NCBI GenBank assembly: GCA_023129325.1
Contig: JAGMCI010000052.1
Location: 1-32,221 of the forward strand
DNA length: 32,221 nucleotides
Direction of reading: 5' to 3'
DNA from: Caldifarciminota bacterium
GTDB lineage: Bacteria > Hydrothermota > UBA3073 > JACQXS01 > JAGMCI01
This document shows positions 1-8,638 of this stretch, in pieces. Within the stretch, counting starts at the first letter, position 1. Every line of letters begins with the position of its first letter. The position numbers were made by a program, and so were the translations under genes. Below the pieces are notes generated by a model, which saw only the letters and a list, made by a program, of their open reading frames with translations, ran no database searches and had not been told where the DNA came from.

Positions 1-734
1 GATTCAGGGTCAGAATGACAAGCGGTGCATCCAAAATCAAAAGCAAATCCATTTCCGCCACGCGCAGTGCGGTAATGGACAGTTCCATCCCCTATAATAG
101 CATATCTCTCATACGGTAGTATGCTTGTAACAAGGTCAAAAGATGCATCAGATGCATCGGCTACAAAAAACCCACGCAAAAATCTAAATCCACTACCAAA
201 TGAAACATCATAGTCCTTAATTTGACACTTTTGCCCATAAGAAAATGTAACCCCCATATAAGCTATTCCAATTTCATTAAGTCCTGTGAAACTATAATTT
301 TTATTTATCTCATTTCCAAAGAGTGCAAGGTCAAAAAATTCTTTTGGTATAGTTACTTTGCCACAAGCAACACCTCTAACAGAAAATCCGAAATTTTTAA
401 TAGCCAATTCAAGTGCCCCTATATTTATATTTGGTATAATTTGAAATCCATCATCTGGAATAGAAGAGAGAATTTTTCTCTTGTCTGCGTCACTCAAAAC
501 TTTGCCACTGCTGTAATTATTATAATCAGAAAGCGAAAAAGAGTTATTAAAAATATTGACACTTGGTGTAATTATTCTCAGTGAAAAGCCACCACCCAAG
601 GAAAGATTTGCCGGATTGTAAAGAATGGCATCCACGCCTCGTGCAAGCACAGTATTTGTCCCAGAAAGCGTGATGTAATTCGCACTATTAGCCCATACAC
701 TAAAAATTTGGGTAAGTATTAAAATAGTAATCAT
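1..734 (-). CDS. Partial outer-membrane beta-barrel-like protein (PorV/DUF5723-like), C-terminus cut by window edge
   Basis: This reading frame is open on the minus strand from an ATG at 734 to the window edge, about 244 residues. It starts MITILILTQIFSVWANSAN, a plausible short signal peptide. Next comes ITLSGTNTVLARGVDAILYNPANL, typical of the mature N-terminus of bacterial outer-membrane proteins of the PorV/FadL-like or DUF5723 type (a Gly/Ala-rich segment followed by a YNPA motif). The rest alternates polar and hydrophobic residues with many Gly, Tyr and Phe, as in beta-barrels. It lies 29 bp downstream of the lipoprotein gene, with a heptamer array between them, and is probably co-transcribed. 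The last visible codons fall in a TGTCATTCTGA repeat also found elsewhere in the window. The family name is inferred from the N-terminal pattern; the exact function is unknown. Confidence 0.6.
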   Translation of the reverse strand, partial: MITILILTQIFSVWANSANYITLSGTNTVLARGVDAILYNPANLSLGGGFSLRIITPSVNIFNNSFSLSDYNNYSSGKVLSDADKRKILSSIPDDGFQIIPNINIGALELAIKNFGFSVRGVACGKVTIPKEFFDLALFGNEINKNYSFTGLNEIGIAYMGVTFSYGQKCQIKDYDVSFGSGFRFLRGFFVADASDASFDLVTSILPYERYAIIGDGTVHYRTARGGNGFAFDFGCTACHSDPE

Positions 735-737
735 TTT

Positions 738-779
738 ACTTCCTACTTCTTACTTCTTACTTCTTACTTCCCTATTCTT
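738..779. repeat. Heptamer tandem array (ACTTCYT)n
   Basis: Five to six units of period 7 read ACTTCCT, ACTTCTT three times, ACTTCCC, then a degenerate TATTCTT. On the minus strand the array gives the last residues (RIGK) and the TAA stop (764-766) of the upstream lipoprotein gene. The same unit recurs at 6409, 7547, 14654 and 18842. Confidence 0.9.
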
Positions 780-2725
780 ACTGTAAAGACACAATATGCC
801 CCAAACTCAACATAATCTCTGGCATGAATTGTTATAGTATCAGTTTCTGGAACATAAAGAATAGGATAAGCTATTAAAGGAATTCTTTGAAAAAGAGAAA
901 TTTCCGAAGAATCTAAAGAAACAGTAATAGTAGCAGTAGTGCAAGAAATTGCTATTCCTTCAGCATTCACAGGTGCTGGTGGTATGATAATTCTCTTGCT
1001 AAAATGAGAAGACGCATCTCCTAACTTCTCAACTACAAAATCACAAGTAAATCCAAAAGGAAAATGGTTCTTTAAATTAGTTTTAAGGTATGCTGATTGA
1101 ATGTTTGAAATATAGTCTCCGATATCTTCTTTAATATCTGTAGTATCTTTAAAATAAACAGTATCAGCTACAAACGCAACCTTAAATGGCGTCTCACTTT
1201 CAACTTTACCAGTAATCCAGGAGCCATTCCTTATAAACCCTTCTCCGGGAGGAAGCTCAAACTTACCAGAAATAATAATCTCCTCAGGCAATATGTTTAA
1301 AAGTGGAGCAAGATTAGTTGAATTATCAGAATGTATAGGAGAACCAACATCTCCAGGAGATACTATTACGGTTATAGGGATTGAGACTGAGTCACCATAT
1401 GAATTTTTGCCTATAACTTGAGTCTTTATATTAGCTGTAAAGCCAATTGTATTCCAAATATCAATACAGAGGTCAGATTTAGCAAACCTAAAGCAATCAA
1501 TATCCCCATAATCAACAGGCATATCAAATGTTTCGCCTTCAATTGAATAGGTAGCCGTTTCCATAAATTCACCAGCTATAAAATCAAAAGCCAAATTTTC
1601 AAAACTAACTCTTGTCTCAACACTTTGAGTTGATTCAAACATATTCCAATCTTTTGAAGAATCAGTAGTGGCAATTACTTTTAAAGTCAAGCTTATTTTA
1701 CCAAGGGGCGCACTATGATTATCAAAAGTCAATCCTTCTAAATTTATTGTGTCAGTAGTTATACTATCAGAACCTATGCGACTCTCAAAAGACTCATTTA
1801 ACTCCTCAATTTTTACTTCAATATCTGCCCCAATTGGTAAGCTGTTTTTTGTCTCAAAAATTAAATCACCTTCAGAAAATCCAATACTATCTAAATCAAA
1901 TAAATATGAGAATTCAAATGGAAAATAAGAAGTATCGCTTATAGAGTCTGTAATAGAAGGAGCCTTAACCCTGCCACCCCAAAATTTTACTGAATCAAAG
2001 ACAACTCTAAACACCACAGAATCAGTTGTGGAAAAATGAACAGAATCTTGTGCGCTCCAAACAAACTTTTGTTGAGCTTCAATTATATGCTTAACTGTCA
2101 CATTTTCTTCATGTATTGATTTCTCCTGGTGCCAACCAGGTTCTTGATATGGTTTATACTGCCCTATATCTGTAAAATATAATGTATCTTGAAAACATAA
2201 ACCTCTAATGGGAATAAAATTTATGGAGTCAAAGCTCATACCAGTATAATTATCAACTATCAATCTAAGGTATGCATCACACAGTGTAAGCGAATCTATA
2301 TTTTCAAGAGTATCTATCTTAAATCCTGTCGTATAGTTAGAAGGTGGTATCAAAGGTATTATAATATCAGGAGCAGTAGTATCAAGAATCTCTCCTACCC
2401 CCACACAAACGCTGGCAGTATCTTTCAGATTAGTTACCCACATATCAGCTATACTTTTGCTAATCAAAGTATCAAAATCGTTTATTTTAAGTGACCCTGC
2501 GAGACTGAAAGTATCTATATCTGCTTTAAAATAGAGAGTCATAATAGAATCTTGGTCAAACCAAATCTGGATTCCGGACTCTGTAGTATCGGTTATATCT
2601 ATAACAGGGTATCTATCATATGCCAAAGGTATAGTAATATTTGTATCCCATTTTGGAGCTTTAGGATTTTTCCTACACGATAAGAAAGATACAAGAGCTA
2701 AAAATATTATTAAATATTTCTTCAT
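764..2725 (-). CDS. Large secreted lipoprotein of unknown function
   Basis: About 653 aa. It begins MKKYLIIFLALVSFLSCRKNP: a Lys-rich n-region, hydrophobic core and a lipobox ending in Cys, so it should be a lipoprotein processed after Lgt (Lgt is encoded at 27533). The mature part is rich in Asp, Ser, Thr and aromatic residues, with many short beta-like segments (for example repeated FDSVKF and TDSV-type stretches), suggesting stacked beta-sandwich modules. I recognise no catalytic motif. An ATG at 2737 is also in frame, but it sits inside a dispersed repeat. The ATG at 2725 has AGGTG nearby and gives a cleaner signal peptide, so I prefer it. The stop codon comes from a heptamer repeat. It is followed by a porin-like gene, so a joint role at the outer membrane is a reasonable inference only. 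Confidence 0.75.
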   Translation of the reverse strand: MKKYLIIFLALVSFLSCRKNPKAPKWDTNITIPLAYDRYPVIDITDTTESGIQIWFDQDSIMTLYFKADIDTFSLAGSLKINDFDTLISKSIADMWVTNLKDTASVCVGVGEILDTTAPDIIIPLIPPSNYTTGFKIDTLENIDSLTLCDAYLRLIVDNYTGMSFDSINFIPIRGLCFQDTLYFTDIGQYKPYQEPGWHQEKSIHEENVTVKHIIEAQQKFVWSAQDSVHFSTTDSVVFRVVFDSVKFWGGRVKAPSITDSISDTSYFPFEFSYLFDLDSIGFSEGDLIFETKNSLPIGADIEVKIEELNESFESRIGSDSITTDTINLEGLTFDNHSAPLGKISLTLKVIATTDSSKDWNMFESTQSVETRVSFENLAFDFIAGEFMETATYSIEGETFDMPVDYGDIDCFRFAKSDLCIDIWNTIGFTANIKTQVIGKNSYGDSVSIPITVIVSPGDVGSPIHSDNSTNLAPLLNILPEEIIISGKFELPPGEGFIRNGSWITGKVESETPFKVAFVADTVYFKDTTDIKEDIGDYISNIQSAYLKTNLKNHFPFGFTCDFVVEKLGDASSHFSKRIIIPPAPVNAEGIAISCTTATITVSLDSSEISLFQRIPLIAYPILYVPETDTITIHARDYVEFGAYCVFTVRIGK

Positions 2726-2731
2726 TTCACC

Positions 2732-2758
2732 TGTCATTCTGAACTCGTTTCAGAATCT
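2732..2758. repeat. Dispersed hairpin repeat (TGTCATTCTGA ... CAGAATCT)
   Basis: On the minus strand ATTCTGAA and TTCAGAAT form an 8-bp stem, ending in CAGAATGACA. Related copies lie at 1-20 (partial), 2863-2890 and 23703-23730. This copy lies in the 5' leader of the lipoprotein gene and contains its alternative ATG at 2737. Confidence 0.75.
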
Positions 2759-2767
2759 CTTATCTAA

Positions 2768-2795
2768 ATTATATTACCAATAATTAATTTGTCAA
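2768..2795 (-). promoter_or_regulatory. Sigma70-type promoter for the lipoprotein gene
   Basis: Minus-strand TTGACA (2790-2795), 16-nt spacer, TATAAT (2768-2773). The expected start is near 2761, giving a leader of about 35 nt that contains the CAGAATGACA repeat. It is preceded by a T-rich tract, TTTTTTC, as at several promoters in the window. Confidence 0.8.
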
Positions 2796-2806
2796 GAAAA
2801 AACTGC

Positions 2807-2999
2807 AACCACAGAGTTCATTGAGGTAAACAGAGGGGAATTGATTCAGACAGAGTTTTTAGGAGATGCTGAAACGAGTTCAGCATGACATTTTGTTCGT
2901 TCAGCATGACATTTTGTTCGTTCAGCATGACATTTTGTTCAGTCCCTGCCTGACGGCAGGCAGGTAAATCAATGCTATCAATCTGTGAAATCCGTGGTT
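2807..2999. repeat. Inverted-end element E1 (AACCACAGAG ... TCCGTGGTT)
   Basis: The left end is AACCACAGAGTTCATTG. The right end, reverse-complemented, is AACCACGGATTTCACAGATT. The element fills the gap between the lpxA stop codon (3001-3003) and the promoter of the lipoprotein gene. It contains a 21-bp tandem repeat (2881-2940) and a CCTGCCTGACGGCAGGCAGG palindrome (2945-2964). Related elements lie at 7427, 16705, 20056, 31692 and 32031. No ORF is present. Confidence 0.65.
2881..2940. repeat. 21-bp tandem repeat, 2.9 copies
   Basis: The unit is CAGCATGACATTTTGTTCG plus TT, with copies at 2881-2901, 2902-2922 and 2923-2940, identical where complete. The first copy grows out of the dispersed CAGCATGACA hairpin repeat at 2863-2890. 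There are no unique spacers, so this is not a CRISPR. Confidence 0.9.
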
Positions 3000-3000
3000 C

Positions 3001-3762
3001 TCATTTTGCGATTCCTCGTTTTGAGGCTTCTATAAACTTTAGGAGATGTTTAATTTCTGGTATTTGCGGAAGCTCCTTTTTAATCTCTTCAAGTGCTTGT
3101 GATGTATTTAAGTCTCTTGTTAATAAAATGTCAAATGCTTCTTGTAAGGTTTTTATTGTAGTTTTTGCAAATCCCTGTCGTTTAAGTCCAATTAGGTTAA
3201 GCCCCTTAATTCTCAAAGGGTCCGATACAGCAAGTGCATATGGGATAACATCTCTCGGAACTCTATAGCCACCTCCTATCATAGAATAGCATCCTATTCT
3301 TATAAATTGATGTACCGGACAAAGCCCTGATACAAATGCATAATCCTCAATCTCAACATATCCTGCAACTTGAGTTGCATTAGCTATAATAATCTTATTT
3401 CCCAGTTTACAATTATGAGCAATATGAACATACGCCATAAGGAAATTATCGTCTCCAATAATTGTTCCAGTTGAGCTTCCCCCGTGAATCGTAACAAACT
3501 CTCGTATAATATTACGGTCGCCAATCTTGACTTCAGTTTTCCCATTCTTAAATTGTATATCCTGAGGTGGATTACCAATTGAGACTCCTTCATAAAGTTT
3601 ACATTCTTTACCAATACTCGTTTTACTTTTAATATGTATATAAGGACCTAATTCAGTCCCATTTCCTATTTTTACTCTCTCGTTAATAATACAATAAGGT
3701 CCAATTTTCACATTTTTCCCTAAAATTGCACCTGGATTAACAATAGCTGTAGAATGAATCAT
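3001..3762 (-). CDS. lpxA: UDP-N-acetylglucosamine acyltransferase LpxA
   Basis: 253 aa. It should catalyse the first step of lipid A synthesis: transfer of a 3-hydroxyacyl chain from acyl carrier protein to O-3 of UDP-GlcNAc, in the cytoplasm. Residues 1-190 form a left-handed beta-helix of hexapeptide repeats (IGPYCI, IGNGTE, IGKECK). Family hallmarks are GNPPQDIQFK (63-72), IREFVTIHGGSS (86-97), HIAHNC (113-118; H116 matches the catalytic His125 of E. coli), and VHQFIRIG (150-157). The C-terminal helical domain is present, so the length is normal. It is the last gene of the HPr-to-lpxA unit, 88 bp after ahcY. No lpxC, lpxD or fabZ lies beside it, unlike the usual cluster. Confidence 0.95.
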   Translation of the reverse strand: MIHSTAIVNPGAILGKNVKIGPYCIINERVKIGNGTELGPYIHIKSKTSIGKECKLYEGVSIGNPPQDIQFKNGKTEVKIGDRNIIREFVTIHGGSSTGTIIGDDNFLMAYVHIAHNCKLGNKIIIANATQVAGYVEIEDYAFVSGLCPVHQFIRIGCYSMIGGGYRVPRDVIPYALAVSDPLRIKGLNLIGLKRQGFAKTTIKTLQEAFDILLTRDLNTSQALEEIKKELPQIPEIKHLLKFIEASKRGIAK

Positions 3763-3789
3763 CTATAGTAAAATCAAATATTAAATATT

Positions 3790-3815
3790 AAATATCAAAA
3801 ATATTTTTGATATTT
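3790..3815. repeat. Perfect 26-bp AT palindrome
   Basis: AAATATCAAAAAT followed by its exact reverse complement, in the 88-bp gap between ahcY and lpxA. A second palindrome, TCCGCCTCAGGCGGA (3818-3832), follows at once. Neither is followed by a T-run in the minus direction, so I do not call a terminator. They may be mRNA processing or stabilising hairpins, or just repeat copies. Confidence 0.7.
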
Positions 3816-3850
3816 GCTCCGCCTCAGGCGGATTGATTCTTAATTTGATA

Positions 3851-5107
3851 TTAAGTTCCAAATTCCCATGCCTTAAGATAATTTTCTTGCTCTTTGGTAA
3901 GCTTATCTATTTCAACTCCAAGGGAATCAAGTTTCATTTTAGCTATTCTGTCATCAATTTCTTGAGGCAATTTATAGACTTTTTTATCTAATTCTTTACC
4001 TTCTTTCACTATATACTCAGCTGCCAGCGATTGATTAGCAAATGACATATCCATTACCTCGGGTGGATGCCCTTCGGCACAGGAAAGATTAACAAGTCTC
4101 CCTTCAGCAAGAAGGTAAATTTGTTTCCCGTTTTTAAATCTATATGCTTCTACAAGTGGTCTTGCTTCATAGTGTTCTATGGCAAGTTTAGTAAGTGCCT
4201 TTTTATTTATCTCTACATCAAAGTGTCCTGAATTAGCAAGAATAACACCATCTTTCATCAATTCAAAGTGATGTTTATCAATTACATTTATATCTCCCGT
4301 AGCAGTAATTATAATATCCGCAATTTTAAATGCCTCATTAGCTTTCATTACCCGAAAGCCATCCATTTGGGCTTCAATTGCTTTAATTGGTTCCACCTCT
4401 GTGACAATCACATTTGCTCCCATTCCTCTGGCTCGTAAAGCAATCCCACGCCCACACCATCCATAGCCACAGACAACGAAATTTTTCCCAGCTATTAAGG
4501 TATTTGTCGCTCTCAATATACCATCAATTGACGATTGTCCAGTTCCATAACGATTATCAAATAAGTATTTAGTATGTGAATCGTTAACAGCAATGACTGG
4601 ATAACCAAGCACACCGCGAGTTGCCATAGACCTGAGTCTTACTACGCCTGTCGTTGTTTCCTCTGTCCCGCCGAGTATGCTTTTGAGTAAAATTTTTCTT
4701 TTTGAGTGAATAGTAGAGATAAGGTCTGCTCCATCGTCCATTGTTATATTAGGCTTAATATCCAGAACCTGATTTATATGTTTATAATAAGTTGTATTAT
4801 TTTCACCTTTTATGGCAAAAACTGGCACATCATAGTCACTGATAAGCGCGGCAGCCACATCATCTTGTGTTGAAAGAGGATTTGAAGCACATAAACTCAC
4901 CTCTGCCCCACCCTCTTTTAAAGTTCGCATTAAATTTGCTGTTTCTGTAGTAACATGTAAACAAGCAGAAATTTTTATTCCTTTAAGCGGTTTTTCTTTA
5001 GTAAACTTTTTTCTAATTTGTCTAAGAACGGGCATATTATTGTCAGCCCATAAAATTCTCTTCTTTCCAAGTCCCTTTAATGCCTTATCTTTTATATGAT
5101 AATTCAT
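3851..5107 (-). CDS. ahcY: Adenosylhomocysteinase (S-adenosyl-L-homocysteine hydrolase)
   Basis: 418 aa. It splits S-adenosylhomocysteine to adenosine and homocysteine, removing the product of SAM-dependent methylation. Visible motifs are HVTTETANL (51-59), DDGAD (124-128), EETTTG (149-154), the active-site block [19 protein letters not shown] (174-192) and the NAD-binding GYGWCGRG (214-221). The ATG at 5107 has a strong Shine-Dalgarno (GGAAGGAGGG) directly upstream. A longer frame up to 5194 would add residues encoded by intergenic palindromes and is rejected. It lacks the roughly 40-residue insert of plant-type and many proteobacterial enzymes. It sits downstream of metK, giving a compact SAM synthesis and recycling pair. 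Confidence 0.96.
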   Translation of the reverse strand: MNYHIKDKALKGLGKKRILWADNNMPVLRQIRKKFTKEKPLKGIKISACLHVTTETANLMRTLKEGGAEVSLCASNPLSTQDDVAAALISDYDVPVFAIKGENNTTYYKHINQVLDIKPNITMDDGADLISTIHSKRKILLKSILGGTEETTTGVVRLRSMATRGVLGYPVIAVNDSHTKYLFDNRYGTGQSSIDGILRATNTLIAGKNFVVCGYGWCGRGIALRARGMGANVIVTEVEPIKAIEAQMDGFRVMKANEAFKIADIIITATGDINVIDKHHFELMKDGVILANSGHFDVEINKKALTKLAIEHYEARPLVEAYRFKNGKQIYLLAEGRLVNLSCAEGHPPEVMDMSFANQSLAAEYIVKEGKELDKKVYKLPQEIDDRIAKMKLDSLGVEIDKLTKEQENYLKAWEFGT

Positions 5108-5130
5108 TCTCCCTCCTTCCGATGTTCTTT

Positions 5131-5244
5131 CTCCCGCCTGTCCCGATTCAATCGGGGATCTATCGGGAGATTTAGAACATCGAGAATCCCGCACTTATGC
5201 ATAAGTGCGGGACACTCCAAAGGGCAGACACACAGGTCTGCCCC
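5131..5244. repeat. Cluster of three palindromes between metK and ahcY
   Basis: From left to right: TCCCGATTCAATCGGGGA (5141-5158, with a further CGGGAGA arm to 5170); a perfect 26-bp palindrome at 5187-5212 whose half is TCCCGCACTTATG; and GGGCAGAC/GTCTGCCC with loop ACACAG (5222-5243). The first recurs at 25927-25944 and the last at 19654-19676 inside a glycosyltransferase gene. They form the whole 5' leader of ahcY up to its ribosome-binding site. No SAH or SAM riboswitch core is recognisable. Confidence 0.8.
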
Positions 5245-5254
5245 CACAGAGCTG

Positions 5255-6397
5255 CTATTTGAATAAATCTGCAGAATCTGTCTTTTCCCAAGTAAAGTCA
5301 GGGTCTTCTCTCCCAAAATGTCCATAGCAAGCAGTTTTACGGTATATAGGTCTTAAAAGGTTTAATTTATTTATAATCCCTTGTGGCGTGAGGTCAAAAT
5401 GTTTTTTTATTATCTGGCTAATTTGGTTGTCTTTTATTTTTCCTGTCTCAAAAGTAGTTACTTCAACCACAATAGGTTCAGGAACTCCAATAACATAAGA
5501 TAAGTCAATTCTACATTTCTTGGCAAGTTCTGAAGCTACAATATTCTTAGCCAAATATCTTGCCATATATGATGCTGAACGGTCTACTTTTGTAGGGTCT
5601 TTACCTGAAAAAGCCCCTCCCCCATGAGGAACTATGCCACCATATGTATCGACAACAAGTTTTCTGCCTGTCATTCCAGTATCTGACTGAGGACCTCCAA
5701 TCACAAATTTTCCTGTTTCATTGATAAAATATTTTGTGTTTTTATCCAACAGCCTTTCTCCAATGGCAGATTTAATTACTTTATCAATTAATTCTTCCCT
5801 TGCTCTTTTTGTTATTTTACTTTGACTGGAGTCTAATATTTCTTCTGTATGTTGAGCAGCAAGAACTACTGTATCAACCCTTATTGGTTTATCATTTTCG
5901 TATTCAACAGTAACCTGTGTTTTTCCATCTGGACCTAAATATGAAAGTATTCTATCTTTTCTAACCTGAGCAAGTCTTCTTACCACCCGATGCGCCAAGA
6001 TAATAGGCATTGGCATAAGTTCAGGAGTCTCTGAACAAGCATATCCAACCATTGAACCCTGGTCACCAGCTCCCCCAACATTTACTCCCTGAGCTATATC
6101 TGGAGATTGTCTGCCAATAGCATTAAGGATAGCACAAGTTTCATGACAAAATCCAAACTTATGTTCATATCCAATTTCTTTAAGAAAATTTCGTATTAAA
6201 ATTGGTAAATCCACATATTTTGTAGTAGTAACTTCTCCTCCCACTACAACAAGTCCAACAGTCACAAATGTTTCACAGGCTACTCTACAATTAATGTCTT
6301 GCCTCATAAGGTCGTCAAGAACTGTATCCGAAATTTGGTCACACATTTTGTCTGGATGACCTTCTGTAACGGATTCCGAAGTTGCAAATCTTTTCAT
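5255..6397 (-). CDS. metK: S-adenosylmethionine synthetase
   Basis: 380 aa, the normal length. It makes S-adenosylmethionine from methionine and ATP. Signature elements are [16 protein letters not shown] near the N-terminus (H14, D16), GAGDQG (109-114) and the phosphate-binding block [16 protein letters not shown] (258-273). AAGGGGGACAA precedes the ATG as a ribosome-binding site. A heptamer array (6409-6429) lies in the short gap to the upstream nucleotidyltransferase gene. ahcY follows on the same strand. No inserted repeat interrupts this gene. Confidence 0.97.
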   Translation of the reverse strand: MKRFATSESVTEGHPDKMCDQISDTVLDDLMRQDINCRVACETFVTVGLVVVGGEVTTTKYVDLPILIRNFLKEIGYEHKFGFCHETCAILNAIGRQSPDIAQGVNVGGAGDQGSMVGYACSETPELMPMPIILAHRVVRRLAQVRKDRILSYLGPDGKTQVTVEYENDKPIRVDTVVLAAQHTEEILDSSQSKITKRAREELIDKVIKSAIGERLLDKNTKYFINETGKFVIGGPQSDTGMTGRKLVVDTYGGIVPHGGGAFSGKDPTKVDRSASYMARYLAKNIVASELAKKCRIDLSYVIGVPEPIVVEVTTFETGKIKDNQISQIIKKHFDLTPQGIINKLNLLRPIYRKTACYGHFGREDPDFTWEKTDSADLFK

Positions 6398-6408
6398 TTG
6401 TCCCCCTT

Positions 6409-6429
6409 ACTTCCCACTTCTTACTTCTT
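6409..6429. repeat. Heptamer array (ACTTCYT)3
   Basis: ACTTCCC, ACTTCTT, ACTTCTT. In the minus direction it ends the nucleotidyltransferase gene: its TAA stop is 6428-6430. It then leads directly into the metK ribosome-binding site. Confidence 0.85.
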
Positions 6430-7414
6430 ATGATACTTCAACGATTGATGAATCGCCAACATTTAATTTTTTAAAATTTCCCCTCACAATTGTATTAGCT
6501 CCTATAATTGAGCGATTTAAAAGCAATTTTTCTATTTTAGCCCCAGGATTTATTATAGAATTAGAGATAATTGAGTTGTTTATCTTTGTGCCTTGAGCAA
6601 CAGAAACATAAGGTCCTACAATTGAATTTTTAATCTTTGATAGTGGATGAATAAAAACAGGTGGTATAATTATTAAACCTTTACATTTTTTCTTTGACAC
6701 AGGATATCTGATACTTGATAAGAGCTCACGATTTGTGGCAAGAAGAGTTTCAGAAGTCCCACAATCAAGCCACTTTTTAACGGAAAAGGTTTTAAATTTT
6801 GCTCCTTTTTCAATCATCAATTGAAAAGCATCAGTTAGTTGAAATTCCCCCTTTGTTTTAATTTTATGTATCATTATTTCATCCAAGCAATCAAATAAAA
6901 GCGATGAGTTACGAATAAAATTCACCCCGACAATAGCTAAATTTGTAGTTGGATGCGTTGGTTTTTCAGTAAGTTTCTTTACAAATCCATTTTCAATTTC
7001 TGCTATTCCAAACCTTCTTGGGTCAGTTACAGATTTAACTCCTAAACAGCCATCTACATATAGGTTAATAGCTTCTTGAATATCGGCTTCAAAAATGGTG
7101 TCTCCGTAAATAATTAAGACAGGCTCATGGCAAGCCTTTCTTTTAGCAAGCCAAACTGCATTTCCAAGTCCAAGTCTTTCTTTTTGTTCTATATAAGAGA
7201 CATTGAAATTAAAATTTTGGTTTACATATTCTTTTATTTTATCTTTCATATAACCCACTATAAGTATAATCTCGCTAAATTTAATTTTCTCCAGTTTTTC
7301 TAAAATATGTCCCAGTATTGGTTTTCCTGCAACCTGCATTAGGACTTTTGGTACTGTATGTGTATGAGGTCGTAATCTTATCCCCATACCAGCAACCGGT
7401 ATTATTATCTTCAT
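6428..7414 (-). CDS. Sugar-phosphate nucleotidyltransferase with C-terminal hexapeptide helix
   Basis: 328 aa. It should couple a sugar 1-phosphate to a nucleoside triphosphate to give an NDP-sugar for surface-glycan synthesis. The N-terminus MKIIIPVAGMGIRLRPHT holds the G-x-G-x-R-L-x-P nucleotide loop, followed by VPKVLMQVAGKPIL. IIYGDTIF gives the metal-binding Asp, and KGEFQLTDAF is a family motif. From about 240 the chain turns into hexapeptide repeats (IVGPYVSVAQGTKI, INPGAKI, IIGANTIV), as in long RmlA/GlmU-like proteins. The substrate (Glc-1-P, Man-1-P or GlcNAc-1-P) cannot be read from sequence. The ATG at 7414 has AAAGGA upstream. The longer frame to 7444 runs into repeat element E2 and is rejected. 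Confidence 0.88.
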   Translation of the reverse strand: MKIIIPVAGMGIRLRPHTHTVPKVLMQVAGKPILGHILEKLEKIKFSEIILIVGYMKDKIKEYVNQNFNFNVSYIEQKERLGLGNAVWLAKRKACHEPVLIIYGDTIFEADIQEAINLYVDGCLGVKSVTDPRRFGIAEIENGFVKKLTEKPTHPTTNLAIVGVNFIRNSSLLFDCLDEIMIHKIKTKGEFQLTDAFQLMIEKGAKFKTFSVKKWLDCGTSETLLATNRELLSSIRYPVSKKKCKGLIIIPPVFIHPLSKIKNSIVGPYVSVAQGTKINNSIISNSIINPGAKIEKLLLNRSIIGANTIVRGNFKKLNVGDSSIVEVS

Positions 7415-7426
7415 ATAAGTCCTTTT

Positions 7427-7540
7427 GGACACAGATTTTCGCACCTGCCCTGCCGTCAGGCAGGGATAGACAGGATTTGGAGTGCAAAAACGGCGTTTTT
7501 GCTTTTTATAGAATTTTAAAATCTGCGCTCATCTGCGTCC
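7427..7540. repeat. Inverted-end element E2 (GGACACAGATT ... AATCTGCG...GTCC)
   Basis: The left end is GGACACAGATTTTCGC. The right end, reverse-complemented, is GGACGCAGATGAGCGCAGATT. Inside are a CCTGCC..GGCAGG palindrome (7444-7465) and CAAAAACG-G-CGTTTTTG. The right end overlaps the last codons of the PGI/PMI gene and provides its TGA stop (7529-7531). Confidence 0.65.
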
Positions 7541-8638
7541 CATATGCTTCTTACTTCCTACTTCCAATTTATGTTTAAGTTCTTCTATTCGCTCAATTGG
7601 GGTTGGGTCAACTTTTCTTAAAATTGCCAGCCAATAACTCACCCAATCTCCAAAATAAATTAGTGAAAAAAGCCTTGCCAATAAAGAATTACCTTGACTT
7701 TCAACCTTTTCAATTTCAGTATAAGGAGCAATTATACGCACAGTGATTTCTATACGGCGTTTGATTTGAGGGTCGTATTCTCTATCAATGAGAATTGTAA
7801 CTAAAGAATTATTCAAAGACTTACTTCTTGCCTGTTGGCAGGCAGGAAATCCAACTATTTCGTTATGATTAAGCTCAGAGAAAGTATTGAAATGTGCAAA
7901 GATTTTTGAATTCTCGTTTAATTGTGTTACCCATCTTTTAGCTACTGGACTAAATCTCAAATCACTATAAATTATTGGAAACTTGTTTAACATCTTTTTT
8001 GCTAATAAAAAAGGGGCACTTTCGCTTTTATTAAATTCATCCCTGAGATTTGAAAGGAGCTCTATAGTCTCATTTAATTCATTTTGTTTATTAGAAATTA
8101 TTTTTAGTTTATTAAGTATCAAAAGCATTGGCACAAATAACCATCCAAGTGCACACCTTGGTTGATAACCCTTCGGTATTTTAAAAACACACGCAGGTTT
8201 CTCATTGGCAAGCTTACCTCCAGAAGTTATACATATAACATTTTTTGTTCTTTTTATGGCTTGTTTATATGCACTTAAAGTTTCTTCCGTATTTCCTGAA
8301 TAACTTGAAATAAAGACAAGACTGCTTTGATTTACAAAATTTGGCAAGCTATAATTTCTATTTATCAAGATAGGTATTTTGATTTCGTAATTTAAGTATT
8401 GGGTTAATAAATCGCCAGAAATTGCCGAGCCTCCCATGCCGCAGATTATAATATTCTGCAGTGTGCTTCCCACCTGCCCCGTTCCGACAAGCGAAGTGGG
8501 ACGGAGCCATCTGTCGGGCAGGGAAGCGGCAGGCAGGACTTCAGGAATTATTAAATTTCTACTTGCCTTAATAGCATCTTTAATCTGCATTGGAAAATCA
8601 AGTAATACAGCTTTCATGTTTTGACTATCCATACTCAT
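7529..8638 (-). CDS. Bifunctional phosphoglucose/phosphomannose isomerase (SIS family) carrying repeat-encoded inserts
   Basis: 369 aa. It is predicted to interconvert glucose-6-P or mannose-6-P with fructose-6-P. It has two SIS domains: GMGGSAISGD (67-76) and SSYSGNTEE (111-119) are sugar-phosphate-binding loops, and E242 and H258 (in QLNEN and NHNEIVG) match the general acid/base pair as I recall it for the archaeal enzyme. RKVDPTPIERI near the C-terminus is typical. Three parts look foreign: residues 38-58 come from the nested-palindrome element, 264-274 (FPACQQARSKS) from a CCTGCC-type palindrome, and the C-terminal EVGSKKHMGRR from a heptamer array plus element E2. The ATG overlaps the ptsI stop (ATGA). 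A start at 8617 is also possible. Confidence 0.88.
   Translation of the reverse strand: MSMDSQNMKAVLLDFPMQIKDAIKASRNLIIPEVLPAASLPDRWLRPTSLVGTGQVGSTLQNIIICGMGGSAISGDLLTQYLNYEIKIPILINRNYSLPNFVNQSSLVFISSYSGNTEETLSAYKQAIKRTKNVICITSGGKLANEKPACVFKIPKGYQPRCALGWLFVPMLLILNKLKIISNKQNELNETIELLSNLRDEFNKSESAPFLLAKKMLNKFPIIYSDLRFSPVAKRWVTQLNENSKIFAHFNTFSELNHNEIVGFPACQQARSKSLNNSLVTILIDREYDPQIKRRIEITVRIIAPYTEIEKVESQGNSLLARLFSLIYFGDWVSYWLAILRKVDPTPIERIEELKHKLEVGSKKHMGRR
7547..7567. repeat. Heptamer array (CTTCYTA)3 inside the PGI/PMI 3' end
   Basis: CTTCTTA, CTTCCTA, CTTCCAA. Read on the minus strand in the gene's frame it encodes LEVGSKK, a tail beyond the conserved C-terminal helix of the family. Only three units are present and the frame misses the TAA. 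Confidence 0.8.
7829..7848. repeat. CCTGCC/GGCAGG palindrome inside the PGI/PMI gene
   Basis: TTGCCTGTTGGCAGGCAGGA is related to the palindromes at 2945-2964, 7444-7465 and 10077-10105. It encodes PACQQA in frame, directly after the conserved NHNEIVG motif. Confidence 0.65.
8473..8523. repeat. Nested-palindrome element, copy 1 (in PGI/PMI gene)
   Basis: The outer arms are CCTGCCC and GGGCAGG; the inner arms are CCGTTCC and GGGACGG. It is almost identical to copies at 9361-9414 and 12888-12939. On the minus strand it is read as SLPDRWLRPTSLVGTGQVG, lying between the N-terminal helix and the first SIS loop. Confidence 0.93.

Noticed and set aside
222-584. 120-aa plus-strand ORF
   Set aside because: It is the antisense shadow of the porin-like gene, with no promoter, ribosome-binding site or protein-like motif.
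2881-2940. Possible CRISPR array
   Set aside because: The 21-bp units are directly contiguous with no spacers; it is a simple tandem repeat.
5108-5254. Possible SAH or SAM riboswitch before ahcY
   Set aside because: I see only symmetrical palindromes, two of which recur elsewhere, and none of the conserved SAH or SAM aptamer core sequence.
5108-5325. ORF overlapping the metK end and the ahcY leader
   Set aside because: It is composed of palindrome sequence and the reverse frame of metK, with no ribosome-binding site.
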